Assembly: GCA_013812985.1 (NCBI GenBank)
Contig: JACCSN010000046.1
Location: 1-12,553, forward strand
DNA from: Hyphomicrobiales bacterium
Lineage (GTDB): Bacteria > Pseudomonadota > Alphaproteobacteria > Rhizobiales > Afifellaceae
Direction of reading: 5' to 3'
Length of the DNA stretch: 12,553 nt
Shown here: positions 1 through 6,329 of the stretch, piece after piece
Position numbering within the stretch: position 1 is the first letter of the stretch
Layout of the letters: each line of letters begins with the position of its first letter
Made by a program: the position numbers and the translations under genes
Notes under the pieces: model-generated
What the model was told of the DNA's origin: nothing
The model's database searches: none
Seen by the model: only the letters and a program-made list of their open reading frames with translations

Positions 1-330
1 GTTCTCCACGGTCAGGATGCCATTGCCCAAAGCCAGGCCGAAATCGACGGCCATGGTCATGATCGCTTTGGCCGATTCATTGGCGACGATGTCGTAGTGG
101 CTGGTTTCGCCGCGGATGACGCAGCCGAGCAGCACAAATCCGTCGAAGCGATCCGCATCGTCCATCTCCAGCACGAACGACAGCGCGGCGGGTAGCTCCA
201 GCACGCCCGGCACGGAAATCCGCTCATGCGTCGCGCCGCGCGCGTCAAGCTCCGCGGCGGCCCCCTTGACCAGCTCGTCGGCGATGTCAGCGTAGAAGCG
301 CGCGTCGATGAGGAGGAAGTGGCTTGGCAT
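1..330 (-). CDS. ribH: 6,7-dimethyl-8-ribityllumazine synthase (partial, C-terminus outside window)
   Basis: Lumazine synthase condenses 5-amino-6-ribitylamino-uracil with 3,4-dihydroxy-2-butanone 4-phosphate in the cytoplasm, the penultimate step of riboflavin synthesis. The 110 visible residues start MPSHFLLIDARFY and match the family N-terminus. VPGVLELPAAL (residues 40-50) is the VPG-x-x-E-L-P substrate loop. GCVIRGETSHYDIVANE (69-85) carries the catalytic histidine, His78. The full protein should be about 150 residues, so roughly 40 are lost off the left edge. The ATG at 330 is the only ATG or GTG start upstream in this frame before ribE ends. It lacks a clear Shine-Dalgarno, since a C-rich tract precedes it. 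It follows ribE by 65 nt and is the last visible gene of the operon; in relatives nusB usually comes next (family knowledge, not visible here). Confidence 0.95.
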   Translation of the reverse strand, partial: MPSHFLLIDARFYADIADELVKGAAAELDARGATHERISVPGVLELPAALSFVLEMDDADRFDGFVLLGCVIRGETSHYDIVANESAKAIMTMAVDFGLALGNGILTVEN

Positions 331-357
331 GGAAGGGGTGGGTTGTTCTTGAGCGCG

Positions 358-371
358 CGGACCATGGTCCG
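358..371. repeat. 14-bp perfect palindrome in the ribE-ribH gap
   Basis: CGGACCATGGTCCG is self-complementary over all 14 bases and is the only notable structure in the 65-nt gap between ribE and ribH. As RNA it could form a small hairpin about 27 nt before the ribH start, or it could be coincidental in GC-rich DNA. No FMN-riboswitch-like structure is seen around it. Confidence 0.4.
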
Positions 372-395
372 GCCGACCGGCTCTGTCCAGCCCGA

Positions 396-998
396 TCAGC
401 CGGCCGCCCTCAAGCGCTCCAGATAGCGGGCGAATAGGTCGACCTCCAGGTTGACCTGGTCGCCTTGCCTGCGCTCGCCCCAGGTGGTGGCCTGGAGCGT
501 GTGCGGGATAATCATCACGCTGAAGCGGCTGCTCTCGACCGCGTTCACGGTGAGCGACGTGCCGTCGAGGCAGACGGAGCCTTTTTCGGCGAGGTAGCGG
601 GCGAGGGCGGGCTCGGCCTCGACGGCGAAGCGCGACATGCCGCCCTCGTCGCGGCGGTCGATGATCGCCGCCACGCCATCAATATGTCCAGTGACCATAT
701 GGCCGCCGAGCTCGTCGCCGAGCTTCAAGGCCCGCTCCAGGTTGATGCGGCTGCCGACCCGCCACATCCCCATGGTCGTGCGCGCCAGGGTCTCGGTCGA
801 GGCGTCGATATCGAAATAGCCTTGGCGGCCGGAGACGCCGCGCTCCACTACGGTGAGGCACGGCCCCGCGCAGGCCATCGACGCGCCGAGAGCGATACTT
901 TCCGGGTCGTATGCGGTCGCAATGCGAATCCGCATCCCGGCGTCTAGAGTTCGCAGCGAGAGCACCTCGCCAATGTCGGAAACGATGCCGGTGAACAT
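396..998 (-). CDS. ribE: Riboflavin synthase, alpha chain
   Basis: Riboflavin synthase dismutates two molecules of 6,7-dimethyl-8-ribityllumazine to riboflavin and the pyrimidine that RibH reuses. The 200-aa length is normal. The protein opens with the hallmark MFTGIV. It has two tandem lumazine-binding barrels, about residues 1-97 and 98-190. The first has GASMACAGPCLTV (38-50). The second has GGHMVTGHIDG (98-108) and KGSVCLDGTSLTVN (139-152), and the C-terminus reads NLEVDLFARYLER, as in the family. The ATG at 998 lies 2 nt after the ribD stop, so translation is probably coupled. The name ribE follows the E. coli convention (now often ribC in E. coli; ribE or ribC in alphaproteobacteria). 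Confidence 0.97.
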   Translation of the reverse strand: MFTGIVSDIGEVLSLRTLDAGMRIRIATAYDPESIALGASMACAGPCLTVVERGVSGRQGYFDIDASTETLARTTMGMWRVGSRINLERALKLGDELGGHMVTGHIDGVAAIIDRRDEGGMSRFAVEAEPALARYLAEKGSVCLDGTSLTVNAVESSRFSVMIIPHTLQATTWGERRQGDQVNLEVDLFARYLERLRAAG

Positions 999-1000
999 TG

Positions 1001-2086
1001 CTAGCGCGCCCGCTCGTATCGGCTCATGCGGTCGGCGCCGAACATGCGGCGTTCGGTCCGCCGGAAACGGTCCGAGTTTTCGATTTCCGCAAGGTCCAAA
1101 CCGGCGAGCGCCGGCACTACATTTCCGCCGAGGACGACGGAACTCCGGAAGAGAAGCACGTCTTCGACAAGATCCGCCTCAAGGAACGCGCGCGCGATGC
1201 GTGCTCCGCCTTCGACGAGCACACGCGTGATCCCCTCATCGCTAAGCCGATACATGCAGGACCACAGGTCAAGGCCGCCCAGCGTCGAGCGCGGGAGAAC
1301 GAATTTGCGAATCCGGTTGTTCGGCGGGAATCCCTTCGCAGCGCTCATCAACCAGGCCGGAGCGGAACTCTCGGAAAACACGCGAAAGTGCCCGTCAAGC
1401 TTGGCTTCGCTGTCGAGAACCACCCGTACCGGCGAGCGGCGTTTCAGCCCCGGCAGCCGGCAGGTGAGCAGCGGATCGTCCGCCGCCACGGTGCCGCTGC
1501 CGACCAGGACGGCGTCGAAGCGCGACCTGAGCGCTTGCGCGTGCCGGCGGGCAATTGCGCCGGTGACCGGCACGTTGCCCTCGCCGATGCGTCCGATCGC
1601 GTCGTCGGCGGAGACCGCGAGCTTCAGCGTGACATGCGGCATCGGCCCCGCATTCCGGGCGATATGGCCGACATGGGCGCGTTGCGCCTCCGGCGCCAGC
1701 AGTCCCGCTGAAATCTCGACGCCGCCGGTCCTCAGGCGTTCAAAGCCTTTCCCCGCTACGCGCGGGTCGGGGTCGGCAAGCGGCGCTACGACGCGGCGGA
1801 CTCCCGCATTGAGGATGGCATCCGCGCAGGGAGGTGTTTGGCCCTGATGCGAGCAGGGCTCGAGCGACACATAAAGCGTCCCGCCCGCCGCCAGATCGCC
1901 GGCTCTCTTCAGCGCGATCGCCTCGGCATGCGGGCGCCCTCCCCGCGCCGTCCGGCCCCGGCTGATGACGCGGCCGTCGCGGACCAAGATGGCGCCGACG
2001 GCCGGATTGGGCCAGGTCGTGCCGAGAGCGCCCCCGCCCAGCCGGATCGCCGCGGCCATGAAGCGGCGGTCGTTTTCGTCAGCCAT
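1001..2086 (-). CDS. ribD: Bifunctional pyrimidine deaminase / 5-amino-6-(5-phosphoribosylamino)uracil reductase
   Basis: RibD carries out deamination and then NADPH-dependent reduction, the second and third steps from GTP to riboflavin. The N-terminal cytidine-deaminase-like domain (about 1-145) has [12 protein letters not shown] (24-35), the zinc-site HAE at 53-55 and [13 protein letters not shown] with zinc cysteines Cys78 and Cys87. The C-terminal reductase domain (about 150-361) has [24 protein letters not shown] (197-209) and [14 protein letters not shown]. Most homologues read S-x-D-G where this one reads SADD, a mild deviation. The start chosen is [10 protein letters not shown] at 2086, giving 361 aa. 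A longer reading to 2194 would add 36 residues inside nrdR with no family support. The ATG overlaps the nrdR stop (ATGGCTGA). Confidence 0.95.
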   Translation of the reverse strand: MADENDRRFMAAAIRLGGGALGTTWPNPAVGAILVRDGRVISRGRTARGGRPHAEAIALKRAGDLAAGGTLYVSLEPCSHQGQTPPCADAILNAGVRRVVAPLADPDPRVAGKGFERLRTGGVEISAGLLAPEAQRAHVGHIARNAGPMPHVTLKLAVSADDAIGRIGEGNVPVTGAIARRHAQALRSRFDAVLVGSGTVAADDPLLTCRLPGLKRRSPVRVVLDSEAKLDGHFRVFSESSAPAWLMSAAKGFPPNNRIRKFVLPRSTLGGLDLWSCMYRLSDEGITRVLVEGGARIARAFLEADLVEDVLLFRSSVVLGGNVVPALAGLDLAEIENSDRFRRTERRMFGADRMSRYERAR

Positions 2087-2555
2087 GCTCGGGCGGGCCG
2101 GCCTCTTCCCCGGCAAGCTCGCCGACAAAGGCCTCGAAATCCTTGGCCTCGCGGAAATCGCGGTAAACGGAGGCGAAGCGAACGTAGCCGACATCGTCGA
2201 GGTTCTTCAGCCCCTCCATGACCAGGAGCCCGATCTCCTGGGCCGGAATTTCCCCCTCCCCCCGGCTCTCCAGCTGGCGGACGATGCCGGACACCATGCG
2301 CTCGACCCGTTCCGTCTCCACCGGGCGCTTGCGGAGCGCGATCTGGACGGATCGCATCAGCTTGTCGCGATCGAAGGCGACCCGTCGGCCGGATTTCTTC
2401 AGCACGATCAGGTCGCGCAGCTGCACGCGCTCGAACGTGGTGAAGCGGCCGCCGCATGCCACGCAGACGCGCCGGCGGCGAATGGCGGCGGCATCCTCCG
2501 TCGGCCGCGAATCCTTCACAGCCGTATCGGCGGCTCCGCAATAAGGGCAGCGCAT
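2079..2555 (-). CDS. nrdR: Transcriptional repressor NrdR
   Basis: NrdR senses adenine nucleotides and represses ribonucleotide-reductase genes by binding NrdR boxes. The 158-aa protein has an N-terminal zinc ribbon with CPYC (Cys3, Cys6) and CVACGGRF (Cys31, Cys34), followed by an ATP-cone domain at about residues 49-139 that contains [14 protein letters not shown] and [13 protein letters not shown]. Family length is about 150-160 aa. It lies 9 nt after glyA, and its last 8 nt overlap the ribD start. This position between glyA and ribD is typical of alphaproteobacteria. No ribonucleotide-reductase gene is in the window, so its targets are elsewhere. No good Shine-Dalgarno precedes it, which fits translational coupling to glyA. 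Confidence 0.97.
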   Translation of the reverse strand: MRCPYCGAADTAVKDSRPTEDAAAIRRRRVCVACGGRFTTFERVQLRDLIVLKKSGRRVAFDRDKLMRSVQIALRKRPVETERVERMVSGIVRQLESRGEGEIPAQEIGLLVMEGLKNLDDVGYVRFASVYRDFREAKDFEAFVGELAGEEAGPPEHG

Positions 2556-2564
2556 GAGGTCGGG

Positions 2565-3875
2565 TCAGCCCCCGTAAATGGGAAAGCGTTCCGCCAGGGA
2601 CCCGACCCGGCCGCGCACCGCGCCCTCGATCGCCTGGTTGCCCTCCGGCCCGGTCTCGGCCAGACCGTCGAGCACCTCGATGATGAGCCGGCCGATCTCC
2701 TGAAACTCGGCAATGCCGAAGCCGCGTGTCGTGCCGGCCGGCGTGCCGAGCCGGACGCCGGAGGTGATCGTCGGCTTTTCGGGGTCGAACGGCACGCCGT
2801 TCTTGTTGCAGGTGATGAGGGCCCGCCCGAGCGCCGCCTCGGCAGCCTTGCCGTTCAGCGATTTCGGCCTGAGGTCGACGAGCATCAGGTGGTTGTCGGT
2901 GCCGCCGGATACGATGTCGCAGCCGCCCTCGTGCAGCGTGTCGGCGAGCGCCCTGGCGTTCTCCACGACGTTCCGGGCGTAGATTTTGAAGTCGGGCCTG
3001 AGCGCCTCGCCGAAGGCGACCGCCTTGGCGGCGATCACATGCATCAAGGGGCCGCCCTGGAGACCCGGAAAGACGGCCGAGTTGATCTTCTTGCTGATCT
3101 CCTCGTCATTGGTCAGCACCAGGCCGCCACGCGGGCCCCGGAGCGTCTTGTGTGTGGTGGAGGTCGCCACGTGGGCATGCGGGAACGGGCTCGGATGCTG
3201 GCCGCCGGCGACCAAGCCGGCGAAATGCGCCATGTCGACGAACAGAAAGGCGCCGACCTGCTCGGCGATCCCGCGGAAGCGGGCGAACTCGATGAAGCGG
3301 CTGTAGGCGGAGCCGCCGGCGATGATCAGCTTTGGCCGATGCTCTTCGGCGAGCCGCGCCACCTGATCGAAATCGATCCGCCCGTCCTCGCGCCTGACGC
3401 CGTATTGGACGGCGTTGAACCACTTCCCCGACAGGTTCGGCGCGGCGCCGTGCGTCAGGTGGCCGCCGGCGTCGAGGCTCATGCCGAGGATCGTGTCGCC
3501 GGGCTTGGCCAGCGCCAGGAGCACCGCCTGGTTGGCCTGGCTCCCGGAGCTCGGTTGCACATTGGCAAATCGGCAGCCGAACAGGCGCGTCACGCGATCG
3601 ATGGCGAGTTGCTCGGCCACGTCGACATGCTCGCAGCCGCCGTAATAGCGCCGGCCCGGATAGCCCTCGGCGTATTTGTTGGTCATCACGGAGCCCTGCG
3701 CCTCCAGCACAGCGCGCGACACGATGTTCTCCGACGCGATCAGCTCGATCTCATGCCTCTGGCGCTTGAGCTCAGCGGCGATGGCCGCCGCGATCTCGGG
3801 GTCGCTCGCCGCAAGATCGGCGGAAAAGAAAGAGTCGCTCCCGCCGGTTGCGCGAGCTGAATTGGAGTGCGGCAT
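2565..3875 (-). CDS. glyA: Serine hydroxymethyltransferase
   Basis: GlyA is a cytoplasmic PLP enzyme that interconverts serine plus tetrahydrofolate with glycine plus 5,10-methylene-tetrahydrofolate, the main source of one-carbon units. The chosen start [12 protein letters not shown] at 3875 gives 436 aa, the family norm. It has AAGG-type purines about 7 nt upstream. A start at 3992 would add 39 unconserved residues and is rejected. Visible motifs are [10 protein letters not shown] (44-53), [19 protein letters not shown] (67-85), QPSSGSQAN (107-115), [12 protein letters not shown] (214-225) and the PLP lysine Lys243 in [14 protein letters not shown]. It is the first gene of the glyA-nrdR-ribD-ribE-ribH run. 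Purine and thymidylate supply from GlyA fits with NrdR control of dNTP synthesis and with the GTP-derived flavin pathway. Confidence 0.98.
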   Translation of the reverse strand: MPHSNSARATGGSDSFFSADLAASDPEIAAAIAAELKRQRHEIELIASENIVSRAVLEAQGSVMTNKYAEGYPGRRYYGGCEHVDVAEQLAIDRVTRLFGCRFANVQPSSGSQANQAVLLALAKPGDTILGMSLDAGGHLTHGAAPNLSGKWFNAVQYGVRREDGRIDFDQVARLAEEHRPKLIIAGGSAYSRFIEFARFRGIAEQVGAFLFVDMAHFAGLVAGGQHPSPFPHAHVATSTTHKTLRGPRGGLVLTNDEEISKKINSAVFPGLQGGPLMHVIAAKAVAFGEALRPDFKIYARNVVENARALADTLHEGGCDIVSGGTDNHLMLVDLRPKSLNGKAAEAALGRALITCNKNGVPFDPEKPTITSGVRLGTPAGTTRGFGIAEFQEIGRLIIEVLDGLAETGPEGNQAIEGAVRGRVGSLAERFPIYGG

Positions 3876-3900
3876 TCGCAGGCCTTGAGCATGGTTCACG

Positions 3901-3924
3901 CGCCGGAGAGCCGGCGGCCGCCGG
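3901..3924 (-). promoter_or_regulatory. GC-rich overlapping hairpins in the glyA leader
   Basis: Read on the minus strand, a 14-bp palindrome (CCGGCGGCCGCCGG, 3911-3924) overlaps a second hairpin with 6-bp arms and a 4-nt loop (CGCCGG-CTCT-CCGGCG, 3916-3901). They share the segment 3911-3916, so only one can form at a time. They lie about 26 nt before the glyA ATG and just downstream of a possible -10 box. This could be leader control or simply GC-rich sequence. Confidence 0.3.
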
Positions 3925-3952
3925 GCGATAGCACAGCAGCCCGACCTCGCAA
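3925..3952 (-). promoter_or_regulatory. Possible sigma-70 promoter of the glyA operon
   Basis: On the minus strand a -35-like TTGCGA (3952-3947) is followed after 16 nt by a -10-like TATCGC (3930-3925), about 50 nt upstream of the glyA ATG. This is the best such pair I can find by eye between the broken XRE gene and glyA. Matches to consensus are partial, and alphaproteobacterial promoters are degenerate. Confidence 0.3.
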
Positions 3953-4046
3953 AGCCGAGCGCACGACACGGGATGACGCGGCTGTCCTGCAAAGACGGCC
4001 ACCCAAGCCTTCAAGCGCCTGAACTCAAGGGAGCAAAATTGCGCCC

Positions 4047-4287
4047 CTAATCGGGGTCAGGCTCGTCGCGCAAAGCTCTTGACGCTCCATCCGGATCGCG
4101 CGCGATAACCCGCAGATAAGGGCGTGCGGGCTGATCCGGCTCAGACCGCCCTTGCTCCCAGTCGCGCAACGTGCCGAGCGGGATGGAACAGCGCGCCGCG
4201 AACTCCTCCTGCGTCAAGGCCAAGGCGCCGCGGAAGATCTTCGCCTGCCGCCTTGGCGTCGTCCCATCCGAACTCCGCGTCCGTCAT
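4047..4287 (-). pseudogene. XRE/HTH antitoxin-like gene disrupted by a frameshift
   Basis: A strong Shine-Dalgarno (AAAGGAG, 6 nt or less from the start) precedes an ATG at 4287 that reads MTDAEFGWDDAKAA. That frame then leaves the family sequence and stops within about 50 codons. Skipping one base near 4248 restores a second frame: QAKIFRGALALTQEEF, AARCSIPLGTLRDWEQGRSE, then PDQPARPYLRVIARDPDG, ending with a TAG at 4049-4047. The restored product is about 80 aa with a classic XRE helix-turn-helix (LTQEEFAARCSIPLGTLRDW). This is the form of short antitoxins that normally pair with BrnT- or HigB-like toxins. The second frame has no good start of its own, so the HTH is probably not made, unless this is a sequencing error or a programmed frameshift. 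No toxin partner lies next to it. It sits 40 nt after ldtP on the same strand. Confidence 0.75.
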
Positions 4288-4327
4288 TCACTCCTTTAAA
4301 TCGATAGCAGAGTCGACGGTTTGGGCC

Positions 4328-5611
4328 TTATTGCGCGACCGGCGAGCCGATCAGACCGGGATCTTGAGCAAGCGCCATCTGGCCCTGGGTGTCGAGCCCG
4401 TAAATATCGTCGCGGAAATGCACGACGCCGTCGCCGGTCGTCCAGGCGGTGAAGTAGACGGTGAAAATCGACGGCCCGGCCGCTACGTCCACGTCCAGCC
4501 GCTGGCCGGAGCGCACCGTCTGGTCGATGAGCGCCGGGTTGTAGCCTTCATCGCGGAGCACCCAGCTGACCAATTCCCGCACATTCTGGACGCGCACGCA
4601 GCCGGACGATTCGAAACGGTAATCGGAGCCGAAGAGAGTCTTTGACGGGGTATCGTGCATATAGACCTGGTGCGGGTTATGGAACGACAGTTTCATGTTG
4701 CCGAGCGAGTTCTGGTCGCCAGGATCCTGCTTGAACATGTAATTGGTGGCCTCGTCCGAATACCAGTTCACCTGCGCAGGCTGAATTTCCTGGCCCTGCT
4801 GGGTGAATATCCGGATATTCTTCTCCGTCAGGTAATTCGGCTCCTTCTGCATCTTCGGGATCAGGTCCTTCTTGATGATGGAGGCCGGCACCGTCCAGAA
4901 CGGATTGAAATTGACCTGGTACACACGGCTTGAAAGCAGCGGCGTCTGCCGGTCGACCTTGCCGACAACCGCCGTGTGGCGGGAAGCGACCGCGCCGCCC
5001 TCGACGGCCTCGATTTGCGCGCCCGGCACATTGACCATGATGTAGCGCTCCGTCGGAGCGCCCATGGCCCGGATCCGCTCGATATTGGTCCGCAGCTGCG
5101 ACAGCCGCACATGCGCAGGCACATTAAGAGCCTTGAGAGTGCCTTCTCCAACCACGCCGTCAGCGGGCATGCCGTGGCGCTCCTGGAAGCGTTTGACGGC
5201 GGCCTGAACGTAGGAATCGAAGGCCGCCGGATCACCGCTGGTCTGCCGGAGGTCGCCGGACGCGACAAGCCGCCGCCGAAGCTCCACCACATTCGCATCG
5301 CGTACGCCGATCCGCAGTTCCTTGTCGGACGGAACGCCTGCCCAGCCACCCCGCGACACGAGGTCCTGATAGGCGAAAATCGCCTGTTCCATGGCCGGAA
5401 CGGTTTGCGGCGAAAGGATCGGCACGGTGGTCGAGACAGGCCGGGCGATCTGCGATTGGGCGTCGAAGGTCTCGGCCCATTCCGTCTGCTGCACCCCGGA
5501 CAGCACGTCCTGTGCGAAAGCAGGGCCGGACATCACCGCGGCGGCAGCCACGGCGCTAAACAGAATCGCTTGGCTCGGCTTCATTGACCCGATGTCCCGT
5601 ATTGCGCGCAT
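4328..5611 (-). CDS. ldtP: Periplasmic L,D-transpeptidase (LdtP type)
   Basis: The protein likely forms or edits 3-3 cross-links, or anchors proteins, in peptidoglycan. It has 427 aa with an N-terminal signal peptide (hydrophobic SQAILFSAVAAAAVMSG, likely cleavage after AFA at residue 33). A peptidoglycan-binding-like domain spans about 95-165, including AVKRFQERHGMPADGVVGEG (residues 138-157). A YkuD catalytic domain follows at about 190-375. The active site is visible as MHDTPSKTLFGSDYRFESSG (318-337) followed by CVRV: His319 and nucleophile Cys338 in the family pattern H-x(n)-S-x-G-C. Its size and the long segment between domains resemble YcbB-like transpeptidases. The start is either 5611 or the ATG at 5584 (MKPSQ), both with weak Shine-Dalgarno. 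LdtR, which controls this gene in Liberibacter and Sinorhizobium, is encoded about 0.7 kb away. The symbol is by analogy. Confidence 0.9.
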   Translation of the reverse strand: MRAIRDIGSMKPSQAILFSAVAAAAVMSGPAFAQDVLSGVQQTEWAETFDAQSQIARPVSTTVPILSPQTVPAMEQAIFAYQDLVSRGGWAGVPSDKELRIGVRDANVVELRRRLVASGDLRQTSGDPAAFDSYVQAAVKRFQERHGMPADGVVGEGTLKALNVPAHVRLSQLRTNIERIRAMGAPTERYIMVNVPGAQIEAVEGGAVASRHTAVVGKVDRQTPLLSSRVYQVNFNPFWTVPASIIKKDLIPKMQKEPNYLTEKNIRIFTQQGQEIQPAQVNWYSDEATNYMFKQDPGDQNSLGNMKLSFHNPHQVYMHDTPSKTLFGSDYRFESSGCVRVQNVRELVSWVLRDEGYNPALIDQTVRSGQRLDVDVAAGPSIFTVYFTAWTTGDGVVHFRDDIYGLDTQGQMALAQDPGLIGSPVAQ

Positions 5612-5657
5612 CGCAGCGCTCTCAGCTTCATTCCCAGGAAACTATCCGCACACCCAT

Positions 5658-5673
5658 TAAAGCGGTGTAAAGC
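5658..5673. promoter_or_regulatory. TAAAGC direct repeat upstream of ldtP, possible regulator site
   Basis: TAAAGC occurs twice with a 4-nt spacer (TAAAGC-GGTG-TAAAGC), so the copies start 10 bp apart, one helical turn. On the ldtP strand the repeat overlaps the candidate -10. The local string TTAAAGCGG resembles TTAAGCGG of the palindrome upstream of ldtR, which makes a common LdtR target possible but unproven. Confidence 0.35.
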
Positions 5674-5693
5674 ATGGCGATTCTTTGTTTCAA
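5664..5693 (-). promoter_or_regulatory. Possible ldtP promoter
   Basis: On the minus strand TTGAAA (5693-5688, one mismatch to the -35 consensus) is followed after 18 nt by TACACC (5669-5664). It lies 50-80 nt upstream of the ldtP starts. The -10 match is poor, as expected if an activator is needed. Confidence 0.25.
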
Positions 5694-5867
5694 GGCCCCG
5701 GATCCAGCACAGGCATTCTCAAGTTCGCGAAAACTACTCCGTCGGCACTGGTGATCGGCGACCTTTATGGCCCTTCCGTGTCGGCGCGGACCCCGCCGGC
5801 AGGTTGTCGGGGCCTTGATCTCCACGGCGGGGCAGCCGACTTTGCTCGTAACAGGCCGCCATCACCG

Positions 5868-5880
5868 AATCGTGACGATT
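5868..5880. repeat. 13-bp perfect inverted repeat
   Basis: AATCGT-G-ACGATT has 6-bp arms around a single base. It lies about 70 nt before the small exported-protein gene and well upstream of ldtP, a position that suits an operator for either gene. Confidence 0.35.
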
Positions 5881-5927
5881 GCACGCCCGGCGCCGGAATG
5901 GATCGTGCGCCTTCCCGTTGGGCGTGC
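5881..5927 (+). repeat. Long-range inverted repeat in the leader of the small gene
   Basis: GCACGCCC (5881-5888) and GGGCGTGC (5920-5927) are perfectly complementary, with a 31-nt loop. Wobble pairs on each side could extend the stem. It ends 13 nt before the Shine-Dalgarno at 5941-5947, so in RNA it would present the ribosome site just after a stem. Confidence 0.35.
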
Positions 5928-5951
5928 GACACACCCACTTTGGAGGACGAC

Positions 5952-6191
5952 ATGATTTTGGATCATCTTCGCACTATTGCGCTCGCGGCCGCGCTCGTTG
6001 TCGGGGCCACTGGCGTTGGCTTCGCGCAGACCACCACCGATCCGGCTGCCCCGACGGTCGTGACCGACGCCGATGACGACGGCTTCGATATGGGCTGGCT
6101 TGGGTTGATCGGCCTGCTGGGCTTGGCTGGATTGGCCAAAGGCCGGCGCGATACGACGGTTAGGTCGACCACCACCGCGCCCCGGGTCTAG
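5952..6191 (+). CDS. Small exported protein with Gly/Leu-rich C-terminal helix (WGxxG-like)
   Basis: This is a 79-aa protein of unknown function. The start is set by a strong TGGAGGA Shine-Dalgarno at 5941-5947, 4 nt before the ATG. Residues 1-25 form a signal peptide (RTIALAAALVVGATGVGFA then Q). A Thr/Ala/Pro linker follows, then an acidic DADDDGFD (39-46) that fits D-x-D-x-D-G. Next comes a Gly/Leu hydrophobic helix GWLGLIGLLGLAGL (48-61), the basic stretch AKGRR and a Thr-rich tail. The GW-plus-GL helix followed by arginines resembles the WGxxGxxG-type small proteins and C-terminal sorting tags, though the exact W-G order is not kept. Divergence from ldtP and proximity to ldtR suggest an envelope role (inference). 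Confidence 0.8.
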   Translation: MILDHLRTIALAAALVVGATGVGFAQTTTDPAAPTVVTDADDDGFDMGWLGLIGLLGLAGLAKGRRDTTVRSTTTAPRV

Positions 6192-6242
6192 ACGGCTCCC
6201 TGCCCGCTTGAGGCTCGTGGGGGCTTACGGCCGTTTCCGGCG

Positions 6243-6264
6243 CTTGATCGGATCGATCAAGTTT
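6243..6264 (+). terminator. Inverted repeat after the small gene, possible terminator
   Basis: CTTGATCG-GAT-CGATCAAG has perfect 8-bp arms, a 3-nt loop and a short TTT after it on the plus strand. It lies about 50 nt past the small-protein stop. The stem is only half GC and the T tract is short, so it could also be an operator-like palindrome. Confidence 0.4.
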
Positions 6265-6279
6265 GTGCGCACGCAGAAA

Positions 6280-6308
6280 GGGCCTGTGCGAGGTATTAGC
6301 GCAGGCCC
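6280..6308 (-). terminator. Probable rho-independent terminator of ldtR
   Basis: On the minus strand GGGCCTGCGC and GCACAGGCCC form a 10-bp stem with one wobble pair and a 9-nt loop, followed by TTTCTG. It lies 22 nt past the ldtR stop. It has no T tract on the plus strand, so it serves ldtR rather than the convergent small gene. Confidence 0.6.
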
Positions 6309-6329
6309 GAACATGAAAGCCTCGCCGAA

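Larger units (their letters stand above)
5612..5951. other. 340-bp divergent intergenic region between ldtP and the small exported protein
   Basis: No convincing gene is present; a plus-strand open frame runs through it only as an upstream extension of the small gene. It carries the putative ldtP promoter with the TAAAGC direct repeat near 5658-5673. It also has a 13-bp palindrome AATCGT-G-ACGATT (5868-5880) and a long-range inverted repeat (GCACGCCC 5881-5888 with GGGCGTGC 5920-5927) in the likely leader of the small gene. Its length and density of symmetric elements suggest regulation of both divergent genes. Confidence 0.6.

Noticed and set aside
331..395. FMN riboswitch or other riboflavin leader near the rib genes
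   Set aside because: Neither this gap nor the glyA leader shows the conserved FMN aptamer segments; only a short palindrome is present.
2087..2194. Extended RibD start
   Set aside because: It adds 36 residues lying inside nrdR; family homologues begin near [10 protein letters not shown].
1965..3860. 631-codon plus-strand open frame across nrdR and glyA
   Set aside because: It is antisense to two well-recognised genes in GC-rich DNA; the translation is low-complexity and matches no family.
5685..6191. Longer plus-strand reading of the small gene, adding 89 N-terminal residues
   Set aside because: The extension has no Shine-Dalgarno and would bury the signal peptide; the ATG at 5952 has TGGAGGA in ideal position.
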